From: Clytia hemisphaerica
Lineage: Eukaryota; Cnidaria; Hydrozoa; Leptothecata; Clytiidae
Assembly: GCA_902728285.1 (NCBI GenBank)
Contig: CACVBU010001044.1
Coordinates: 1,133,012 to 1,197,011, forward strand
Direction of reading: 5' to 3'
Length of the DNA: 64,000 nucleotides
How positions within the stretch are numbered: position 1 is the stretch's first letter; each line of letters starts with the position of its first letter. The notes below the pieces were generated by a model. The model did no database searches, had not been told where the DNA came from, and was given only the letters and a program-made list of their open reading frames with translations. Shown here in pieces: positions 23,901-35,900 of the stretch. The position numbers and the translations under genes were made by a program.

Positions 23901-26900
23901 GTTAAGCTGATGTCATGGATTTTAATAAGATGACTTGTAAAGGTATTATTGAGTGATTTGTATGTAAAGAAAGTAGGGTTTGTTTTGATAGCTCAAAGAG
24001 TTTTACTTGATTAGAGGTATACAGACAAGAATCTTCGGCTCTCCCATATCACATCGGAAGCATAAACTAAAGAGGAAGTTCAAAATTATAGAAAACAGTC
24101 TAAGAAATTTCGCTCGTCTAACGCTTACAATTTAAGACAGAAAATCTCAACTTGACGAATATCCGTCTACTGGCGGAAAAGTTGAAGCACTACGTACATT
24201 AGCTGTGAATCGAAGCACCTAATGGTACTCCAATCTCTCTATTGGCTGGCACTGTTGCTATCGTTAACTTGTTTACTTAGAAACAATGATGGCTCTTCAA
24301 TGTTCAAAGAATGTCTATTAAAACCACAGAAGATTACTGTGGTGCAGGTGTCCGCAATGTGGCTTTACCGTAAAGAATTTGACGAACTACTGAACTTACA
24401 CTTAAAAGAATTGGTCGGTCAACCAGAATGCTTCACATTCCAATATTATGACTTCAGCAGAGACGACATGGTCGAGTGGAAAAACTTCGACACGGGATAC
24501 CCTTATCACGCAAACTACACAAGTTGGGACCAATATAGATATCCAAACGCTAAGCTTCTAGCTTCACAACTAGCGAACTTGCTAGACAAATTATATTTCG
24601 AAAAGATTTCTCAAATGAACTCTGGAGGGAAGGAAAGCAGTCAAACACTTTTGATCGTCCTTTATGATTTGTTCTATTTCAATGTCGAAGAAACCTCCCC
24701 ATACGGAATCTGGAAGAGATGCCAAAAATTGCAAGAGGAGAGGAATTGGAACATCATTGTACTGTGCCATCCATCCGAATGCCCAAAGGGGAACTGGATA
24801 CCATACCATAGACTAGTTGTAAACCCTGATCTCCCATTCAAGCGTAAAAGTGACGATGATACTATGCTAAATGTGAGGGGTCTGATATTGAATCCAGATT
24901 TTAATAGATACGACTACCGCTTGATTGCACCAGACCCAATGAATTATTTCAAACGAAACTGCCTTCAAAATGTGGAAAATATTTTTGTAGGTATGGATCA
25001 ACTAGATGAGATTTTTTTCCCAGAGGCAGCTAATCTTTTACTCAAAGAGAACGAGAAACGTCAAAAATCAAACAATTCGTCATTACAAATCATATTTTAC
25101 GAGTTTAGATCGTTTAACGGTAATTTTGCTTTCTGGAGACGACGTACGCTGAGGATAAACAGTAACCTTCGATTCATGAGCGACCATGAAGTTGAAAAGT
25201 TCAAAACGGAAGAACGAAAAGGTAATAAGAAATTTTCCAATGTGTTTGTTTCTATCATGGGCGACGAAGATGACATAGCTGCTTTAGAATGTCCGAGCCA
25301 CCGTAGTTTTCCAGACTTTGTTTATTTGAATGCTGTACATAATGAAGCACATTGCGAACCTTTAGGAACTGGTTGCGTCAAATATTGCGACGATAAAAAT
25401 GTTTTGAAGGAAGTTCAGTCTTCAATGGATCTTTTCGACCACCTAAATGACGATCTTTGCTTATGATTTATTATAGATATTTTGTATAGTTATAATTATT
25501 TCTAGTGTTAGTCTGTAAAACGACTTTTTGATAAATGTCTTTTAGATGTGTCTAACTTTCGTTGTCATGCTATGCTCCAGCTTCCTGATGTGGTTGAAAC
25601 ATCTCCCAACGCAATCATACACCCCCATCACTTTAAAACCCATCCTATATAATTTTTGAAAAGTTAAAGTACCCTCTTGTACATGGAAGTCAAGTCAACA
25701 CTGTGAAACTGCCTCGTGTCAATACACACCCCCTCTAGGACATACCAAGTTAACCTGAATACCATCGTGATTCTCAAAGTACAGATGTGTCGGGACTGGG
25801 GGGTAAGTACTCTCGGGTACCTAATAGCCGGGGGGTTTGGAATAAGCAGGGGGCTTGGAAAAATTCTCAAAAATTAATAAGCTGGGGGGTTGGAATTAAA
25901 ATGTCCTGGGTGGAAAATTTTCGAAAAGGAGGTTAATACAGCAGAATTAGGACAAAAAAGAGAACTTTCAAAAAAATTTCCCAAAAATCAATAAGCGGGG
26001 GGGTTTGAATAAGAATGTCCTGGGTGGAAAATTTTCGAAAAATTAATTAGCGGGCCCCCCCCCCCGGCTATTAAGTACCCGAGAGTACAATGATAACTTA
26101 AAATGTTTTCAAAGTAGCTCCGCAGACAAAATTTGAAGATTTCCATGAATTGAAAAAAAAGGTGAGCAAAACATTAATAATACCTCCAAGAACTTCGATA
26201 GACCCAAGTACATCTCCATCGGGAATGGGCTCATCTGCAACTTGTGATAACAGTTTCTCCAGGCGCCATTTCTCAACTTCATTGATATTCCTAAAAGAGT
26301 AAAAATTCAAATACTTCATTTTTTGGCAAATTTCATCATAAATATTTTTAGAGCATGTTCTTTAAAAAAAAACTTGTATTTGACAAATCGAACGTATACC
26401 AAAAGGATTTTTTTTCAGTTTCAGTCACGTGATCAAAAATAATATAGGAAAAAGGACCTTGAACTCAAAATTAAGTTCAGGTTCCCTTGCATTCTTTAAC
26501 ATTTTCTACAACAATAAGCCTTTTTAAAAATTATTTTGCGTGCAACCATTACCAGGATGATTAAATCTTGAGTCTTCAAATGTTACTTTTATATAAAGAG
26601 TCAACTTCTTAAGAATTCCTCTGGAATGGAAGTCCCTTATCATAGCAATATGTTAAAAATAAATAAAGGGTTATTATTGCTTGTGACGTGTAATTTATGA
26701 AAAGGTCTATCCCAACTAAAACAAAAAGTAATTGTTACCTTTTAACAGTGGACGGGGGTTTAATATTTTCTTCTCCATCATCATCGTCACTAAGGAGGCT
26801 AATGACGTCAGTCGACTTATTGGCGGCAGACGAAATTGAGGCATTCAAGGGCGGTGCGGGCGATTGGGCTTCTTGTTTGATTTTGGAATGCACGATGGTG

Positions 26901-29900
26901 TAAAGTGTGGGTTGGAACTTCTGCGGTGTTCGCGCCATGACACTGTTGTCTAAACTATTAAGACAAGGACGTTTTGGTGAAGTTCTGCCTGAAGCAGACG
27001 TTTGGTTTTCCTCGATGGCCTCCAGCTTACGTTTTTGCGAGAACATATCCGTGATTCGTCGTTGGTTTTTCATCTGTTCTTCTGTTAAGATGGGTCGTTT
27101 TGATCGTTTGGGTGTCGGCCGTTTAGGCGTGCCGGATTTCTTCGGTGTGCCTTTCTTAGGTGTCCCTTGTCCTTTAGTTTTGAAGTTATGTTTGAATCTC
27201 TCGACCGTGGGACCGTTATCGGGCTAGAATGGAATAAAATAGAGCTTAAAGAAAAAAAGAGAAAAGGTTTTTAAATAAGAATCCCCTCATTAACGAAAAT
27301 TCAGCTTCGGATTTAAAAAACTAAATTTTTGAAGGGATATGGATAACTTAGAAGGGTTCTCCCCGCATATTTTAACTGTCACTTGAATTTTAAAAAGAAA
27401 AGCTAAAGGTTTGTAAACTCACAGACAGCAACAGGCTTTTGAAAGATACTTAGCATTACAATTCTTCAACCAGATATAAGAAAGTAAAAAAACCCCAACT
27501 GTTTTGGCCGACTTAGTGCAGCAGTATTATAAAACAACCAATAGAATTTGAGATAGACTTTTCTCACCCTCTAATCGGCATATTACATCAAAAGAGAAAT
27601 AAATTAAGTGTGTCAAAAATGGCCAATTAACAAACAAACAAACAATGCTGTCTTAGTTTGCCATTCAGATTTTGATGTTTAATTGAGAGTCAGGTGTTAT
27701 TGCTGAATAGCTGACACTAAAAAGTATACCACTTCAAGCAATGAAAAGCGTGTTTACACGACCGGAGGAAATTTTAGCCATTGCTTCAATCTACTTTTCC
27801 CAACTCGCATCTCTGCACATCTCTGTAGTCTGTACACCGAGCCGATATCTACGACTAGTTTCAAAATTCATTGTTGTCAATGTATTTTCTGATTTGAGAT
27901 TTTTCAAACCGACCGCTGCGATGGAGTGCGGGTGAGAGAGGGGCACGACGAGAGAAGTGATTCTATTTATAAATCATACTTCATCGCAGAGGTCCATCCA
28001 TACGGGAATTTTCTTATCAAACAGACAATGCGCACAAAGTGTACTACGAAACGATAAACGTGTGATACACTCTGGTACCGAGTAGCATCTCTGTAACTGG
28101 AATGATTTTCTGATCTCCCAAGAGAATCTTACCCTCTTTTACCACATATCCCACTTAGCCGTCAAATCATAGATAGGTGACTTCAACACCTTGTCTGGAG
28201 AAATTATTGATAATACATAATCACAATCACCAGTTTCTACATTATTTTGTTCGATCGAATCAGTCAAAACCTGAACAGCTCTCGACAAATAAAAAATATT
28301 TTTCCATTTTTTACAATAAAGTTGCACTCACATGTAATACCAGATATTCTGCAATGTATTCTGGGTGCCAAATCTCGTGGAAGCCATCTCTATGTAGAGC
28401 AATCAGGTCGCCCAATTCTTCTCTGGAACAAAAGACGTGTGTCAATTGATTCTTCAATGAGAGAGGAAAGGGAGGTTTGCAACGCATGATTTTCGCTCCA
28501 CCAGCAATTAATAACCTAAAAGGAAGATTCTGTGAAATAATCTTTCCCTTCTCTGACTTTTCATGTTAAACACACCACAAGCAAAATCAGGCATACGCAT
28601 TTTTTATAAGAACCAGATAATGTTTGGCTACGGATTAAATATTGTTCGAAATATCCTAATAATAATGCTTACATTGCTCCTAAAAATAATGTTCTATGAA
28701 ACATTTATATGGAAGGTTTCTATTCTGTTAAATAATATTTTCCTTCTCTGACTTTTCATAAAAATCCACAAGCAAAATCAGACATGTAATCAGATAAGGT
28801 AACTGGCTAAGGCTTGGCTGTTCTTATTTTATGTGATTCTCAGGACTAAAATGTTCCTAAATATGTCATCATTCGCTTATCACTCTGAATTAATTTCTAC
28901 GTGTCGCCATGCAACCAAATACCTATTAAAACACTTTTAATTTATTGCCCCACCAGACCTTTGTGCTTTGATAATTCAACAATTTAACTTACTTTATTGT
29001 CTTCATTTTTGCCTTTGAACGATTTTTATAAGCTTTTTATCAAAATTTTTATCACGTTTTATAATGGATCAGAATTTCTTTCTTGTACATGTTTTTACTT
29101 GTACTGTTTTTGGTCCAGTTTGGTCACATCTGATGTGATTATAGACATTTTGATTTTTGGAAAATACATATATTCACTTATTGACTAAAAAAGGGTTCAT
29201 GAATCTCTTTTTTTGTATCATCATCCACCTGTGTACATACAAACATTTTCATGACAGAGCCCAATACACATTTTTGATAAGAACAAACTATGTAAGAACA
29301 AGCTTTCGATGGCTATGTAAGAACATTCTAAGGATTTGTGGACTCTAAAATGCTAAATCTTTTAGGAAAATGGAAAAAATACTAACAAAAAGGTGAAAAT
29401 AAAAACATGTTAAGAACACACAAGTTTCTCAAAAAAAACTCAAAAAAGCTCAGAAGCTCCAAAAAAATTGTCGGTTGAACAAGAATATAGAATTAAGAAT
29501 TTCAGCATATAGTACCTTCTGTATGCTTGCAGTTTGTTCAGGCTATTAACATGTAATAATACATTCCAGTGTGAAAATATGCCTCCTTTTCCATCTTTAT
29601 AATGAGTCAAGCATTTCATGGGAAGCTGAATCAAAGTTTGGTCGTAACCTTTAGTGACACTCTTTGGTTGTTTGGACCACTGGAAAGGGTCTGGATCTAG
29701 CCATTTCATGGCTTTCACAGATTTGTTGACGTAATCTTCGATGACCAAAGGTTTTCCTAAAATTGGTAAAAACAATATAAAGTAACTAGCCGGTACCCGG
29801 CGTCGCACGCCGGTTTAGCTGTTTGCTGAACGCAATTAAAGTCCTTTGGATGTTGGGAAGGTGGCTTAAACACGATGAAATCAAAATTAAAGGGAAGAAT

Positions 29901-32900
29901 TCTCTTCAAAGTTTGACTCTATCCCTCCCGGGTGACGTATCTTTTTAAACCATATTTTGGAAAAGATTTTTGTGGCAAAAATGATCAGAAAGCAGAAAGG
30001 GCGTCATTCCCAAATTACACCATACCGGCGACCAGCGACGTCCGAGACGGCTCTGCAATTCAGGGATCGAATTAGCGTATCGCATTTCGCAATTCGCGAT
30101 GCGTTTTTGGATTACTTACAAGCTAAAAATTGAAAATTGATCCATTTTAGGATGCAAAATCATGCTTATCAAAAAATTGCGATGCACTTTCTATCCCTTA
30201 TTTCGATGCCTGCAATTAGATTTTTTTTCTCGCTTCGCTTGCGTTACATTTGCCCTAGTTCTTGATGTTTAGGAAAACTTTGATGTCAAGATAAGCGGAG
30301 TGAAATAATAGACATGACACGAGAACACGAGATTCGTCGAAAAAAGGCAGCCCGGGGGTACTTAGGCAAGAGAAGGGTATGGGTATGTGCCGGCCTTAAG
30401 GGTGCCTTTTTTGAAACATGGCAGTTTGAAAATTCGGAAAATCAAACTTCAGTCCCACTAAGAATCGGAAAAATAGGTAAATTTCAACTATTTGCCCCTT
30501 GAAAAATAGAAATTTGGTCAAATTAGTCCCAAAAAGTGAATTAAAATTCACACAATTTCCCTTGTTTCTTCTCCTCTTTATTCTGCTAAGGGTCCGAGGG
30601 GCAGGGCCGAAAGTCAGCTCGCAACCATAGTCCCCCCGGAAGGCAGCTAGGACACGCAGACAAAAAAGCGTGATAGCGCAATTTTATGTTGCTTTTTATA
30701 AAATAACTTCGTCATAACTTTTCAAATTCAACAATGACTTAGATTTACAGCAAAATAATTATCGACATAGATGTTTATAGGTCCCTTTTTACGAAGAAAG
30801 AACTCTAGTTTTTACCGCCTTTTGAATGTATTTTTAATGTTGCTGTTGTTCTAACAAACTTGTCTTGTGATTCTCATGTTTTATTTTATATTTGTTCTTT
30901 TCTTTAACAGATTCTTTTAAAAGATTTTCTTTTGTTTTGAAAAGAATTCGAATGTCTCAAATCAAATAAGGTCGTTAATTACATTCGAAAACATAAAACA
31001 AAAAAAAAGAAAGAAAAAAAAGAAAAAGTCTAATCTATCAATCAAAACAAACTTATCGAACAACTCAAAGTCTTTATAAAACGGCGCGAATCTGATTTAA
31101 CACATTTGTGGAGCAAGAAGCAAAAGTCATCTTTTAAAAGAACAAAACATTGCTTGCGAAAACGAAAGTGACACACAAAAAACACACATACAGACTACGG
31201 CTATTAATATATAGACAAAGAATGAATTGGCAGCAAGAGCTAGTAAAAATTTTAAGTCACTCGTTATTCTGAAAAGCAAGAACAACAGGAGGAATTTTTT
31301 GCAAATTTAGAAATGAAATAGCTATTCTAAGCGAATCTTGACTTCTACACAAACACTGTATGTAAGAAAGGGTCTTGTAAAGAGGCGTCTAACGAATATT
31401 TACATTTGGTTTTTACATTTTAATATTGGCGAGAACTGTTTTGGCGAATGACAGCGTAAATCTGTTCTATTTTGCCTTATTTGAAGCTTTTTTTGTGAAC
31501 TCAAGAAGTTTTTTGAGCGAAATACCAATTTTTTTAATTTTGGCAAGAACTTATTTTGGCGAATCAACGTTTTTTTAAATTTTGACGAGAACTTAATTTG
31601 GCAAATGACCTAAAAAATTAATTTTAGTGGGAACTAAATCTGGTGAATTTCGAGTTTGCTTGCCAATTTCGCCAAAATAAGTTCCCTTAAGGTAGCCAGT
31701 AACTGAGAGTTGTTTTGCATAAAAGAAATTGAATAAAAAAACATACCCGCTGCACAGCCACAAAGAAACTTTTCTCCTCTGTTCAGTTTTCTGCAGACAA
31801 TAACATCACAGTCTGATTGATAAAACTAAAAATATAAAAGTATGGCAATGATATAAATGGTAAATTAATAAAAGAATTCATCCGAATTTGCTTGAATGAC
31901 GAATTCACAATACTCAAAAAAGCTTTATTATCCTCTGAAAAATGAAAATCTAAGGTAGGATTAATGAAAAATGTTTTTGAAATAAAAACACATGAATAAT
32001 TTTCACATACAGTACTGAAACAGAATTAACAATTAGTTTTTTCAAATTAATTTGTTTTTTTACAGTTTGAAATTATGGGCCAGTCAGTTGGCAAAAAAAT
32101 AAAAATTAAAAGAGAAATTTCAGTGAAAAAAAATTCTTTAAAGAGAGAACTTTCTATAAAGCCACCTTAAGTCCATTTGCTTTAAGTGTGCACTTTTCCT
32201 TATAGTATAGGCTTAAACTACTATTATGAAAATTACGGTATTTGGAGTGTGAGCCAATTTTACTTTCGTGAATTATTTACATGAATTGGAAAACTTGGTG
32301 TGAACAGAATTTGCATCAATTGCAAAAAAAACAATAAAAATAAACACTCCGATTTTGATATTAGCAGTCCAGCTTTCTGTGTGATTTTAAGCTCAATATT
32401 TTGTAAAAAAACTTGCACTATGGAACAAAAAAAAATAGTCAAAGATCAAAGAACTGGGCTCTTCCAGAAAAAATTTGAATTTGAGGGGCAGAGGATATAA
32501 CATGATGGCATTCAAAAATTGTGTGAGGTTTTTAAAAACAGCAAAAAAAAAGAAATTTGAATATCCTTTTTAAAAATAACTCTTTTCAAACGAAACTTCA
32601 CAATATTGGTTCTAAAGTAGGTTGAAGTAGGTTGAAAAGAAAACTTTTGTAAAATGGGTCAAAATTGCGGCACAAATCAAGAAAAACACTATGTTGATAA
32701 AAACAGCAGCCACAAATTTGTTCAATGAGCATAAATCATTTTTTTCAGATGAAACTCGTAGCATAAACCCTTATCCACAAAATATCAAAAATGGAACCAA
32801 AATTATTGGGTCATTGGGCTAGAATTGCGGCTCAAAGTTGACGATTTTTTTCATATATGCTTTGATTGAAGCCACACTTCAAGCCCATTGAAAACCCTGC

Positions 32901-35900
32901 AGCCACAAATTAAACCCATAAGTATCTTTATCAGACCTTAAACTACCAATTTCAAGAAAAACGGTTAAAAAATATTAAGTTTTAAAGCAGGACAGCACAT
33001 ATAAGCCAACCTGTTGAGTGAGCCACATGACATACAGCCACAAAACCTGCCCTCACTTTGCCATCTTATATTTCAAGACTGAATCACTCAACTTCAAAGA
33101 GGGCCACATTTTTGGAAGGCTCAACAATTTCCTTATTTTATGGAATTTTGTACTACACTTTCTCTAAATCTAAAATTTTGTTTGTTTCTGCTCCGAACCA
33201 AACCTATACTGATCCCTGTCTTTCGATAATACGAATCTTACTAATGTCAAAATCGATGATGCATCCCATATGCCGAACGTCGATCGTTTCTGTTACCTAG
33301 GGTCAATCCTATCGCGTGATTGTAAAGATACCCTTGATGTCGAGTCGAGAATAAAAGCAGCCAGCAGTGTGTTTGGAGCTTTGAGAAATTGTTTATTCCG
33401 TTCTACTAATGTTTTGTTTGCAGCAAAAAAATCTGTCTAAGAAGGCCTTGTTCTGGCGATTTTGTTATATGGCTCTGAGCACTGGTGCCTTACTGAAATT
33501 GTTTATAGAAAGTTGAGAGTTTTTCATGCTCGTTGTGTCCGCACCATATGCCGTGTTAACTTAAATCAAGTGAGATCCCACCGAATTTCGACGGCTGAAT
33601 TGCTTGAGCGCACTGGTTTGCTCTCTATTGATGTATATGTTACACATCGCCAACTACGCTGGTTAGGGCACGTTACCCGAATGCCCTCTGATCGTTTGCC
33701 CTGTAAGATGCTGACATGCTGGGTTAGTGAAAGGTGCTCACGCGGGGCCCCTGAGTTCACGTATGGGCATGGAGTTTACAAAAGTTTGAATAAAGTTGGT
33801 ACATTGAAATGTGAGTGGTATGGGAAAGCTTTGAATCGTGTGGAATGGAAAAATGTTATTGATAGTCATATTTAGTTTATCATTTGCATCTAATGTTTTC
33901 TTGCTAATTTATTTTTTCTTTTATCTGCCTTTAGCGCTGTGAACCCTACGTTAAGTTAGGGCCTATTCTCGTGCCAAGGGAAGGTTCACCTCCTCTGTAC
34001 TACACAGCAGCCACAAAAATGTCAACGCTGTGGGCTAAAAAGTGGTTGTGATTGAAAAACTCACTTTTTGGGGTTCTATTTTTGAATGCAATCACATATT
34101 TTGGAAATTTACCATATCATGAATTCCATGAGAAAATTAACATCTAGGTCAAAATTTCAAATTCAGAAATAACACAAGTTTTCATTTTCTCTTGAATATA
34201 CATATATTGAAGTGTGAGAATCCAGAAAATCTTCCTTTAAAGTCCATTTTTCACGCTTCTGTGCTGGGGTGAAGCCTTTAATACAAAAAAATACAAAATT
34301 GCTTGAAAAAAAACAAGAACTTTGCCAGAAACTTTTTTCATCCAAATATGATTGTATCAGTACACAAATCTGTGATAGAGTACTGACAACCATTATAGAA
34401 AACATATCAATAATCAAAATCTGCTTTGCTTAACTCCTTTTTGTTTTTTTTTCTGGGTGTTATGCATGCCTACCCGACTGTCCGTTAGTCACACTGATAA
34501 GAAAAAAAGTTCCAATGAAAGCCAAGGGAAGCTGCATGTTTCTTTTATTTTTGTCTTAAAAACAGAAGTACTATGACCATAAAATAAGTGCAAAATTTTA
34601 GCCCTAAAGGTTGAGTGGGTAGCTCACAAGAGGCTCATCAAAAAGTGTCCGTTAGTCACAAAAATCATCCTACCTGAGATGAAATTTTCATAAGATCACT
34701 TTTTCAAAATGGTTGGTTTCTAACACCTTATTGCAAACAAATTGAGGCTAAGCTTACCAAAAATGAAGTATTTTTTCACTAAAAGTTGTTTTCTGTTAGT
34801 AAACATGGCAGTTGTCCGTTAGTCACGAAATAGATTTAATTCAGAGTTCGGAGAATATAATATAGACAACTCTTTGAAATTTTCGATGTATTTTGTTCTT
34901 ATTAAAGCTATTTTGACTGTATTTACCCATTTTACCCATAGATATATGTTAAATAGTCAATCCTTTTTTTGTGTGTGCATTTTACATTTTTCGTGACTAA
35001 CGGACTAGTTGTCATAATAGGGAGAATAATCCTTTTCCAAAGTAAATAAATAAAATGCCCTTACCCAATTTGTCTGTCTTTGTCCTGATTCAACAAAGAA
35101 ACAATGCAGTGCAAAAAACACCCTTAAAAACTCAACAGATCTTTATATTTTAAAATTTTCAGATTTTCGGGATCTATGAACTTGACAGGAATGGTACCAC
35201 ACAGAGAAAAATGAGAATTCTTCTATTCTTTTAGGCTTTTGTCAATCTATTGATTTAACATTTCACTCCTAAAGCACCAAATATAGGAATGGTTGGATTG
35301 CCTCGTCAGAATCATTAAAAAAGCGTTTTGTCCGTTAGTCACGTTTTTAAATGTCCGTTAGTCACAGCATTTTTTGCCCAATTTTTGTCATATTTTCTTA
35401 CTTTGACAATTTTTTTTCAAAATTAATTTTGAAACTTTCCACTAGTGAATTTAAAGCAAAAAACCCAACCTGTAGCTTTAGGAACAGCATTTTACAGCTG
35501 TTTGTAAAAGTGTCCCATTTTAGATGTTAATTTTTGTGTCCGTTAGTCACGGGCCTATTAATTGCAATTTCTGACCAAGTGAAAGTCAAGAAAAAAAGTT
35601 TTATATGGTTCTTGAAACTTTGACCCCCACTGATAGTTACCACACCAAAAGAAATTTTATTCCTATTTTCAAGCTTGACTTCTAGCCTGCTAAACAGTGG
35701 AAATGTCCGTTAGTCACATATGGAATTCATGATATGGACATTGTGACTTTTGACCCCTGGACAGCAGGTGTAGTCCCCTGGACAAGCATCAGTTGACCCC
35801 CTGGACATTCAAAATTACCCTCAAACAGAGCAAAGTTACCCAAAAATAGAGCAAGTTAACCCCTTGGACAAGGCAAATTTTGTAGATTTTCTGCTACTCC

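Noticed and set aside
26683..26712. Shared word TAATTTATGAAAAGGTCTA also at 49615
   Set aside because: Only ~25 bp shared; not enough to define an element, although both end in AAAAGGTCTA like the GACCTTTT TIR.
34479..35717. CRISPR-like array of 14-bp repeats
   Set aside because: Spacing very irregular, one copy inverted, eukaryotic context, no cas genes.
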